NCBI GenBank assembly: GCA_902728285.1 | Contig: CACVBU010000050.1 | Coordinates: 3,310,919 to 3,374,918 of the forward strand | Direction of reading: 5' to 3' | DNA: 64,000 nt | DNA from: Clytia hemisphaerica | Taxonomy: Eukaryota; Cnidaria; Hydrozoa; Leptothecata; Clytiidae | Shown: piece after piece, positions 12,401-24,400 of the stretch | How the letters are laid out: each line of letters opens with the position of its first letter | How positions within the stretch are numbered: the stretch's first letter is position 1 | Program-made: the position numbers and the translations under genes | The notes under the pieces: model-generated | Databases searched by the model: none | Told to the model about the DNA's origin: nothing | The model's input: the letters and a program-made list of their open reading frames with translations, nothing else

Positions 12401-15400
12401 CGTGTAACCAACGCAGGGTTGAAAGTAAAATGTATCCCTAGATTTTCTAAAACATGCCGTGTGAAAGAAAAAAAAATTAAAACGCTATATTCAATTTTTC
12501 GCTGTTTTTCATTCTAAATATGGCGCAAATCTTCAAGATTCACTTTTTCTTGCTTGACAAAGGTTAAAGATTGATCTAGCCATTTGAGCTTTAAACTCGA
12601 TGGTATTGATTGTACTGTTTGTTGTCTTAGCGTTTGAGCGATTACTTAAACAAATATTTTATCTATTTAACAGATCTGTATGTTTTAAAACACCACCACC
12701 GCCTCCCACGTTGTCCGCCCGTGTGGCCCGCTATTTCCAAGACCTGCTGGACCAGGCTTATGGAATTACCTCAGCATAGTCTTTAACAGACTACAAATCA
12801 CTCAAAAAAATAATAAAATGTAAAATATAAAAAAAGTTTATAATGTCATTAAAAAAGAAACTGTTTAGGCCTCAAAGCTTATTTTCGAAGGTTGAGCACA
12901 ACAGTTTAAGGTTCTCAATGTTTTAAGGTGAAACTTCTTTTTCGCGCGACAATTTAGCATCAAAAAAGGAAAATAGCCCTCACATTCCTTGAGCGCCGAA
13001 AAAAAACAAATTAGCTTCTTTTTTATTTGGAAATCGACTTTTCTACCATTTTGAGATATTTTAGTTTGAAGAAGTGTGAAAAATTGAACACAATCAAATC
13101 CTTTCTCACTCTCTACAACATCAATAAAGCCCTCATTTTTCTAACTGGAATGTTTCGAATTGCAGTTTAGTTCATTTACAAAGGAAAATAGAATCAGTTT
13201 TACCACCTTAACTAATAGAAGTTTCCCTTAAACATCTGAACGTTAAACTTTTGTGCTCAACACTCGAAAGTGAGCTTTGACAAGTCTAAACAAAAAATAG
13301 GAAAAGATAAACTAATATCATTTCAATTCGATTTCTCCTCCCAAACCCGGTTACTATCTAAAGTTAAATAGAATAATTTTTACATACCGATGTTTCGACA
13401 GGCGAATCCAATGTAATCTGGTACGGAAAACAATTTGGTTTCTGATGCAAAATTGCCATTTTCGTACTGAAAGAAAAGAGAAAGAGGTCAATTATTTGTA
13501 TGAAATTGCCATTTTCATACTGAAAGAAAAGAGAAAGAGGTCAGTTATTTGTATGAAATTGCCATTTTCATACTGAAAGAAAAGAGAAAGAGGTCAGTTA
13601 TTTGTATGAAATTGCCCATTTTCGTACTGAAAGAAAAGAGAAAGAAGGTCAGTTTATTTGTATGAAATTGCCATTTTCGTACTGAAAGAAAAGAGAAAGA
13701 GGTCAGTTATTTGTATGAAATTGCCATTTTCGTACTGAAAGAAAGAGAAAGAGGTCAATTATTTGTATGAATTGCCATTTTCATACTGAAAGAAAAGAGA
13801 AAGAGGTCAGTTATTTGTATGAAATTGCCATTTTCGTACTGAAAGAAAAGAGAAAGAGGTCAGTTATTTGTATGAAATTGCCATTTTCGTACTGAAAGAA
13901 AAGAGAAAGAGGTCAATTATTTGTATGAAATTGCCATTTTCGTACTGAAAGAAAGAGAAAGAGGTCAGTTATTGTATGAAATTGCCATTTTCGTACTGAA
14001 CAAAAGAGAAAGAGGTCAATTATTGTATGAAATTGCCATTTTCATACTGAAAGAAAAGAGAAAGAGGTCAGTTATTTGTATGAAATTGCCATTTTCGTAC
14101 TGAAAGAAAAGAGAAAGAGGTCAATTATTTGTATGAAATTGCCATTTTCATACTGAAAGAAAAGAGAAAGAGGTCAGTTATTTGTATGAAATTGCCATTT
14201 TCATACTGAAAGAAAGAGAAAGAGGTCAGTTATTTGTATGAAATTGCCATTTTCGTACTGAAAGAAAAGAGAAAGAGGTCAGTTATTTGTATGAAATTGC
14301 CATTTTCATACTGAAAGAAAAGAGAAAGAGGTCAGTTTTTGTATGAAATTGCCATTTTCGTACTGAAAGAAAAGAGAAAGAGGTCAGTTATTTGTATGAA
14401 ATTGCCATTTTCGTACTGAAAGAAGAGAAAAGAGGTCAGTTATTTGTATGACATTGCCATTTTCATACTGAAAGAAAAGAGAAAGAGGTCAGTTATTTGT
14501 ATGAAATTGCCATTTTCGTACTGAAAGAAAAGAGAAAGAGGTCAGTTATTTGTATGAAATTGCCATTTTCATACTGAAAGAAAAGAGAAAGAGGTCAGTT
14601 ATTTGTATGAAATTGCCATTTTCGTACTGAAAGAAAAGAGAAAGAGGTCAGTTATTTGTATGAAATTGCCATTTTCGTACTGAAAGAAAAGAGAAAGAGG
14701 TCAGTTATTTGTATAGAAATTGCCATTTCGTACTGAAAGAAAAGAGAAGAGGTCAATTATTTGTATGAAATTGCCATTTTCATACTGAAGAAAAGAGAAA
14801 GAGGTCAGTTTATTTGTATGAAATTGCCATTTTCGTACTGAAAGAAAGAGAAAGAGGTCAGTTTATTGTATGAAATTGCCATTTTCGTACTGAAAGAAAG
14901 AGAAAGAGGTCAGTATTTGTATGAAATTGCCATTTTCGTACTGAAAGAAAAGAGAAAGAGGTCAGTTATTTGTATGAAATTGCCATTTTCATACTGAAAG
15001 AAAAGAGAAAGAGGTCAGTTATTTGTATGAAATTGCCATTTTCATACTGGAAGAAAAGAGAAAGAGGTCAGTTATTCTATTTAGTCGGACACTTATATCA
15101 AGAATCAGAGCTTTGGTCTGGCCATTTTTTTGTCTGAGCTTCGGGCTGTTCTCGTATCAGCTTATATAAAGAACACGACTTTGGTTCTCTTCGGCGAAGT
15201 AAAATTTTGGAAATAAGTTAATCGGGTAGTATAAGTACATACATCAAATTTATTGTTGGCAGCATATTTGATCTTCAATCGTGCATGATCAAGTGTCTCC
15301 ACCTGTTGGGAATTGAAACAAAAGAATTTAAAGGTGAGTAACTATTAAACCCCAAAACAAGGAAGCTTGTTTACAACAATGTAAACAATGTAGATAAGAT

Positions 15401-18400
15401 AATTTGGGCAAGCGCTCCTCAGAGCTTTATCTAGCAACATCTGTTTTACCTCAATGATGTCAGTGATATAGTCAGGACCAAGCATGATTGCTAAAGATTT
15501 CAATGCGTTCTCTTTTTTTGGTTTGCCAGCTGTAAGATATAAAGACAAAGAAATTATCATTATCTGATTTGACCTTTTGAAAAAGAGAAACCTTTTGTGA
15601 GTACGATAAACTTATACATGAAAGCAATGCGGTCGGGATTTTTTTTGTGGGCATATAAAAGTATTTAGGAAAGACAAGGGACAGAAGATAAAACCTACCA
15701 CTCAAACTCAAAACGTTGAATTCTTCTGAGGGCTCGAGCACAACCTGAAATTAGACAGGAACATAACAGCGTAATAAGTTAAAATGAGAAGTAAAAATTC
15801 TCATATTTATAATGGGAAGTTCATTGTAATGAATTAATCGTCAAGTTAACGAGTCAACGAAAGTTACGATAGATCTTTAAAAAATAAAGACGACTTTAAT
15901 GATGATAAAGTATCCACAAATTGAAACACTCCTTACCAAGTTTGGGCCAAAGACAACTCGACTGTCTTGTTTTCGATGGTCATATACTTGAACAGCTGAA
16001 TTGGGTGGAACACGATAGGTGACAGTTCGTGTCTTGTCACGCTGAAAAAAACGAATCGGAGAATTAAGGAACTCATTGTCGTTTTTCTTTCTTGGCGATA
16101 GACATATTTAAGGGGTATGAATCTTTATTAACTTACATCTTAAAACATTTAGAAGAAAAAACCGCAAATTAATGAGTAATAGGTAGAAATACAAAATGTT
16201 CCTTTCTGGATGAACGATAACGTGAACAAACCTTTCCAGAAGCATAAGCATTGTCGACTGAAGATTCAAAGTAAGCCATTTTTCGAATGTCTCCATCACC
16301 CCAGCATCCACCGTTCCTGAAAATGAAAGCAAGGAATAATTATTAATAAGTTTAAGTGCAATAAAAAAGCAAGCAGAAATTTGTGTTTCAAAAGTTATGG
16401 CCCTTTTAAGTACTACTGGTATCTTGACCCCTCTACTACAGTTTAGTCATAGTTGGCAGAGAACGTGTTAAAAATGAAATTGCTTACATTAACATCTTTT
16501 CCACGATAGGTGATAACTCTTTCTTCCATAAGACTTCGAATTGGTTCAGTAAGCATGCTTGAGGTCCCATTACCGTACGAACCTGGAGATAAAGAAAATG
16601 ATATTCTGGTGACTTGTGTCGTGCTGTGGCAAAGAAGAAGATATACTGATCTGATCTGATGACTTATCGTTGCACGGCTAGTTTTACAAGCTCAAGAAAT
16701 TCGGTTTATCTGCAAGTTTTTGAGAAGTTCCCAAGGGTTCTTACCTCTCCAGTCTTTTCATTTTGAACGTAAATTCCTTCATTCTTTCCAAGTGCAATAG
16801 GTTTTCTGTTTTAAACAAAATGAGCAAAGAATATCAATTTAACGTATCTACTACCACTTGCTTAGACAATGTTTTTAAACAAAAGAAAGAACGACTTTCA
16901 CTCCCTCCCTCAACGCGCGGGCATAAATTTGATGAAAAGTTTATTCTGCTTTATCAGCATAAGGGGAGCACCTGCTTTGTATAACATAAAAACTATATCT
17001 TTAAAATTTCCCAGTTGAAAAAAAGTATTTGGAAGCAAGCAAAACAGTTGGCTTAAAATAAATATTGAAAGGATTTCTACCTGAGATTCTTTACTTCCAC
17101 TTCGACAGGCGGTGTGTATACAACCGGCCCTTTGATCATCCAAACATCTCCAGGCTTTCGTTGGATGGGTTCTAAAATACAAAATACGAAGTTCTCCTTT
17201 ACCATGAAAATTGAAGAGTTCCTTTTTCACTAGAGCCACTATTTTTACTTTTTACAGCCATTTTAAAAAGCGTAGTGAAAAATGACAAAAACAGCCTTTC
17301 CTGTGGAAACTAACCAATTGGAAAATACACATACATTAACAAAACTTATCATCTCGAAAGAAGGGGATTTTGGAACAATTGGTATCATTGGTGATTTTCA
17401 TCACATAATGCGTCTTTTGAAAATCTTATTCTTCGTCAAACAAAGAAAAAAGACATCTGCTTTACAGACCTTCACCAAAGTTGTCAACAAATTCATCGAC
17501 AGCAGAGAGGATGAGGGCTTGATCATCTTGTAATAAGAAAATGTTTTGGATCCCTCCACTCAATGTCTCTCCTGTAAAAAGGAAAAAAGTAAAGAAGTTA
17601 TAGTGAATAGCTGCAAATAATAACTTATACGATAAGAGACATAGGTTTGAAGGAAATTCATATTCAGCAAACATTATGGTGCGAATCTGTAGACAAATAT
17701 TGCACAGTAAAATTTCCAGTTCTTCTAGAGGGTTGAACACATACCAGGTTTTAAGAAGAAAGAGAGGGGTCCTTTTCGGAGTTCTTTCTTGCCACGTTGT
17801 TGTTTTCCTTCGCTGTCATAGGGATCAAGAACAATACAGAATTGATCTTTCGATAAAACTGTTATGGCAACTCTTCTCACCAATTTCTAAAGATATGAGT
17901 GCATTTGTGTAAGAATTATAATTCAGTGCTAAAATGTCCTATGGCTTGTTATCTGTGGTTGCATCTGTATGTTTCCGAACATATAAATTTCACATTCAAA
18001 GACTCTCCTGATTGAAGAAGATCAATATTTAAAAGCTATAAAGAAGATGAAGGGAAATACCTCTCCACATTCTGGTATATAAGTACAACTATCACTGGAC
18101 GTGACCAACCATTCTTCACCGGCAAGTCTGAAATCAAAAGTGAGGTGGTGGTTTAGTGAAAAGTAAAAACACATCCAAAGGCTTTTAACGAAGTCAACCG
18201 GGTGGTATCCCCCAGTAATCCCTCCTTTTTTGAAGCGTTTTTGCACTATTTGAAAAGTGAATTTTAACTCCAAAACCACTAAACAAAATTTAAAAAGTTA
18301 GCCTTCAAAATTTAAGATAGAATATCCTCATCTAATATAAGTATTTTCAGGGTCGTTCAACAATCTATTCTTTCTCAAGAAGGTAACCAACGTCCGAAGT

Positions 18401-21400
18401 TTTTTTTGGACCGGCCGGTATTTGTTTGAATTACAGAGAGATTCGAGTTATGGAAAGTATTTAATACTGTTTTATCCTTATAAAGGGGATTAAGAAAAAG
18501 ATTGAACTATAGAAAGGTTCCAATGCTCGAATTAGAGAGAGTCAACAGTAGTTTGCTTTCACATTAAAACTTAAAATTGAGCTCACCTTTTCTTGCCCAG
18601 ACCATCAGTCAAGTTTCTTTCCGCAGTCATATATAAACCATTATTCTGTGTCAAAACATAGCTTTGAACAACAGACATAATTTCCTCGTATACTCCAGGA
18701 AGGTAAGCTCCAAGTTTTCGAACCATCCATTCTTCTCCTGTAATACAAACCAAAAAAGATCTTTAAAAGTCGAAAAGATCAAAGTTGGACCTTGTTTACC
18801 AATTGACCATGCCGCTTATGTTTGATTTTGTTCAATCTATATCCTCATATTGCTACTAACATCACGTTGGTTATGCCTGGTTATGCTATTGCAAATTGTT
18901 CATATCCCTTCAAATCCAAAATGAAATGAGTTCATTAAATTCTAGCAAATCATTTGAACATGCTTACCTGTTACTCTGTGGTTTCCATTTTTATCAACCA
19001 AATCAATTTTAGCTTTCAAGTGTAAAGCTGAATTCTTAAGGATAATGGTAGGGCTAACTTCTCCAATTCGTTTGCATTCGGGTTTTGGGTAAAATGTGCA
19101 AGGGCCTTCGATTTGCCACCTGTCACCGGCAACACGAATCGTTCCATTGTCATCAAAGTCTGCAAGGGCTTCTAACTTCAACGCTTTTCCAGCTGGGATC
19201 ACTGGAAGTTTGTTGATGCCTTTCTCAACTAAAAAAAAGAAAATTAAATATCAAATTATTTAGCCTGTACCAAACTCTTCTTCACAGGAAAAAAAACCAC
19301 GTGGTACACCGACAAGATTATTTATTAAAAGAGCAAAAAATCGACCAGTAGGGATAGGACTGGCTATAGCAAACTAGGAGTTTTGACTATCTTCATATTA
19401 TTGTTAGAGGGACCGATCGGACAATATATCTAACTATCAATATAAGTTTGTATGGTAATTGTTTCTGTTATCAAACTTTCCTGGGGTAAAGAGGGATGAA
19501 AAATATGTATTTTAAGCTAATGTTTTGATTTTTTTTAAATTTTTTGTATAAAACTAATTACAAAATTATCAAGTTTAGCTTAAGATAATACATTGGAGTC
19601 TCCATAACTCTCCATTGCAAATTTGTTCAAGTTTATGAGACATAGTTAAATGAAGGGACCATGAAACTTGTTTGAGTTAAGGAGACGTATTCGAGTTATG
19701 AATTTATCAAAATTACAAAAGTTATCTTCATTAATACAGTGAAAACCCAGCCACACTACCTTGGCAATTAATTCGAAAATTAGGGAAGGAACATTTTTCT
19801 CGACATGTTTCGGACTCGAGGTAAATTTGTAAAATTAATGAATAAAATTAATATGCATTACACACTTTTTTCTTTTATAAGAACAATTCTGTAAGAACAA
19901 CGATGCTCAAAATCCCAAAAAAATTTAAATTAAGAACAAATCTGAGCCTGGAATTACTCATTTCAAGCAATTTAGGGGTCAAAGTATTCTAAATTGCTTT
20001 AATTTCACCCTATAGATAAGAACAGGATAAAAACAATTTGAGGCTCAAAGTGGTAAAAAATAAGAACAGCCAAGCCTCGTCAAAAATTCACTAGTTCTAA
20101 TAAAAAAAAGGTGTACTAAAAGCAGCTAAAAGAGCCATTGATCATTCATTGCCTAATAACGTATGAAACTTTTTGAGGAGTAAATATATTTCTAAATATT
20201 GGACGGCAAAGTTTGGAATCTGAACGTTTCAATACGAATCAACACGAGCCTCATCCAAAATTTACTAGTTTGCATCTAAGCTAAGCAGTCTTATTTGCAA
20301 TTTGAAGATTTTAAACCTCCCATCTTGTTATTGCGAAGTTTTTATTTTTTTAACTACCTTATCGGCCCTTTTTACGCCGGCCCTTATTAGCGTTATTTTT
20401 GGGCTCATGGCGTAATAAGGGCCGTTGTTAAAAAGGCCGGCGTAGAAAGAACCGGCGTTAAATTAAGGTCGGCGTAAAAAGGGCCGATAAGGTAATCTTA
20501 TTAAATTGACCTTTCACGACCTCCACTTTACGTTATTATTAGACTCGAGGCTTGAAAAATGAATTGAAACGAAAAACTAAAAAGCTCAAAAATAAGATAA
20601 GAATGACAGTCAAAACTAAACTAAACGGATCCGTTGGTTTTCCAACGGTTCCGGTGACTGGTCAGAAGACAACATGAGAGCGACTGTATTCACTTCATTG
20701 TAATACATAAGGGCAATATTCATAAACTATATAATGCCAATATATAAAAATGATTGCATAAAAATATACCATAAATCTATTTTTTTGGGCAAATCTTCAT
20801 TTATGATATTCGAGCTTAGCTTTACTGTTTAAGTAATTGATAAAAAATTGAATTTTTCTCTCGTCACTGCCAGAGTTCATCCCGACTGTTTTTTCGGCTT
20901 CGGCGAATGGCCAATCCACCTCGACTTGTAAAGAATTCACGGTTCTGATGAAGCCGACGCAATCTTTATTGTTTAGTTCAATGACCAAACCTTGGGAGCC
21001 TATCATGACGTCAGGGATTTTCAACTTGAGCGAGAAAAACTTCATGAAAAACTTGATTTGCTGTTCGTAATATAAGGGAATTGTAGAATCCAATGGTACA
21101 CTTTGAATCTCAACTACAGTAAATGGTAATGGACAGAGAGGTTTGGTTTTTGATTGATGAAAGAACTTTAAAAACCATTTACATTCCGGTACGTCCATAT
21201 CGATAATCAGTGACTCGAGTCCGACCATTTTATCCGGGATTTTGAGGACTGATGTCACTTTTCCAGAGGAATCAGTTTTAACAATATTAGTACTGGTAAA
21301 AGATGCCTCCATGTCACGTATGTCTTGAGAAGTCAAATGACTACAAATCTCAAACTTTTGGAACGGGTCTTCATCTAACTTCAATGATGTGGCGGTGACA

Positions 21401-24400
21401 AGTTTAAGGAACCCCATGCATTCTTTATGGTGTTTGTTAATGAGCAACGTGTCACCACCCTTCATACAATCCGGTACTTTTAAAGTCGTGATATTGTTCT
21501 TTTCAAGCAAGTAAACAACTTCCTCAATATAATCAAGCTGTATATCAGACTTTACCTCAGCTGTTTTATCAAACGAACTATCAACAATAACAAAATTTCG
21601 ATCAACACCAATCAGAGCGATTAGGTTTTTGAACTCTGGGGTGTCCATATCAATAATCAAAGTATTTTGTCCAATCAAACAATTTGGTCTTTTGAGTTTG
21701 AGGTTCATATCATTTATGAAGCTTGCTACTTTAATTGGTTCACCTTCCATAAGCAGTCGCTGGATACTTGCTGTAGAATATGGACATTCAACTTGATAAT
21801 TTGAATAATAAATGAAGTTAATTAACTCTCTGCAAGCATCTATAGCTGTGTTGATGATTATAGAGTCAGTATCTACCATAGATCTAGGAAGTTCAAGTTT
21901 GAGATTCGAAGATTCAATAATGTATTTGATCTGTTCTATATTCTTTTGATTTATTTGACTGTGGATTTCGATCGATGTCATTGGATAAACTGGTTTCAAT
22001 TGCAGATCATAAGCAACGTTTATATGATGTCTACACTCTGGAAAATTCGTATTGATAATAATCGAGTCAGTACTAACCATACAGCTAGGAATGTCGAGTT
22101 TTAAATTCGAGGCTTTGATAATATATTGTATTTTTCTCATATCTGTACGATTGATTTGACTGTGAATTTCGATCGAAGTTGCAGGATAAACTGGTTGTAA
22201 TTGCAGATCATAAGCAATGTTTATATGATATCTACATTCGGGGGAATTCGTGTTGATAATTAAAACATCAGAGCCGATCATACAATCGGGGACTTTTAAT
22301 TTCAAATTCAAACGTTTGATAATAGACGGTAATTTATCTTTGATGAATTGTTCATCCTCAGGCTTTAAAAATGCTTCGCCTGCAGAAAATGGATATTTGA
22401 CGTAAGAATATGGACAATCCACCGACGCCCTAGTTCTATGGACAATTTTCATAAATTGGATACATTCAGTGTTCCTAGTGTTAACGACTAAAGCATTAGT
22501 GCTTTTCATCACGCGTGGAAGTCTTAATACGAGATTCAGATGTTGAACAAGAAAACTCACGAGGTCGAAGTCAAAATTAACCTCAAAGGTGATGTCAGCT
22601 TTGGCAAAGAGATGATCTTTTGATGTTAACTTCGAATCTCTCAAAAACTTAACCCACTGTTTACATTCTGGTATTGCAGTATTAATGATGAGACTATCCA
22701 CGCCCTGCATACATCTAGGTATTTTAAGCTTGAGATTCAAATGTTCGACAAGGAAAACGACATTCCTCAAATCAATTCCACGAAGATCACATTTGATCTC
22801 CACTGTAGAAAATGGGCATTCTACGCGCATGCGTCCTTCATAGAGCGTCGTCATGAATTCTTGGCATTCTGGGATTTCAGAATTAACGATCAGGCTGTCC
22901 GGTCCAAACATACAATCTGGTATTTCAACAACACTATTCTTTACCAGGTACCTTTCAAATCTCCAGGATCTGAAGGGCTGTACAAATCTTCCATACATGG
23001 ATGACCTACTCCGATGTAAATCAGATAGCCGTCTGAAGAATTTAATGAAAACGTCGTTCTCGTTCAAAAGTCGACCGATACCGAACATAACAGGTGCACA
23101 ACTTGAAAGCTCGCGGTTTCTTAAATATGGAGAGATTCCTTTAGTAACGTACAAATGAAGTCCTGTCAGGAATTCCTGAAGAACTAAGTGCTTGTACTGG
23201 TAAATCGGTTCTCGCATTTCACCACGATTGTATTTGACGATAAGACCCGTTTGCTCAAGATGTACGGGACATTTCAATTGACGAACCTCCTCTTCAGAAA
23301 ACAATACCTGGTTTTTCATATAAGTTTTTACCGATAAAGTCATCAATGAATAAATACAATCGATCACATTAGCATCGTCAAGCATTTCAAGCAAGTTGTC
23401 ATAGCCTTTATTACATAAACCTTGTAAATGTTTCCTCAAAAAGACAAGGCATGCATACATGTTAAGTTCAGTGTAAGTATTTAACGGTTTCGTTATGAGA
23501 TCCTCGCTGTACACGTTACAGATGACCCAAGCAAACACGGGAACGGTAGACATGACTTTCAAATTATGCGATGACCTAATGATCTCCTTCACTCGAATGG
23601 CTTTTTCAGTGTTCTCGTTAAAGAATTTATCGATGTATTGTTCGACTTCCTCCTCTTTGAAACCGCAAACCTCAACTGTTTTTATTTTGATCACCTTTCT
23701 GCTGGAAATTTTTAACTCCAGAATCTCTTTCTTTACAAAGTCACACGCTTTTGGTCTCCCAGATGCAATACATTTGTGGCCTTTCAAAATAGAACCTTGT
23801 GTGTTGATAAGATCGAAGACGATTTGAAAAGGAGTCAGACTTTTGACTTTCATCTTGGATTTATTCTTGGAGCGATCGTAAACACCTTGTAATTCGTCGA
23901 GCCCGTCAATGATTACCAGAATTTTATCCGCAACTGGTTCGAGATCTCTCAATGTGATCTTTTCGAAAATGTCAGGGTATTTGATTTTAAATAGATCATC
24001 AATTGATTCCAGCTTGTCGTAGATTTGATTGATTTCACGGCATGAAAAGAAGAAGACAAACTCCATCGGGAAATCTAATCCAAGTTGACGTTTGGCCCAT
24101 TTCTGGGTATACATTTCAAGCATGGTTGTTTTTCCCATGCCACCCACAGCACGAACAAAAACTGCTTCATCCTCCTTCTGGAACAAGTCATGGAGTTCTA
24201 TACTTTCTTTCTGTAAAAGCCTTTGTTCCATCAGCGCCTTACGGTCCGAATTATTGATCTCTTTTTCAACCTCGGTTGCTTTGAGGACCGCTAGTTCAGT
24301 GTATAAGTTTTCATCGTATTGGTAATTGACTTGATTCTTGTCTCCCATCAAAGGCTCGTGAACGAGTGACGTAATCACTTCCTTAGCGTATTGACATCGT

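Larger units (their letters stand above)
19229..20796. other. Left part of MVP intron 3, 3' of the NLR
   Basis: No exon is seen. A pogo-like MITE relic lies at about 19588-19720 (TTGTTTGAGTTAAGGAGACG) and a 140-bp MITE at 20355-20494. No canonical AATAAA was found just after the NLR stop on the minus strand. Confidence 0.5.

Noticed and set aside
13921-14103. 60-codon open frame in the satellite
   Set aside because: It is a by-product of the tandem repeat: the 53-bp period and scattered indels keep it open by chance.
13467-15075. CRISPR-like array
   Set aside because: The units are contiguous 53-bp copies with no unique spacers, and they reproduce an intron-exon junction in a eukaryotic gene.
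22741-24325. Open frames antisense to the NLR
   Set aside because: They are shadows of the 1209-codon exon, with no recognisable protein or splice sites.
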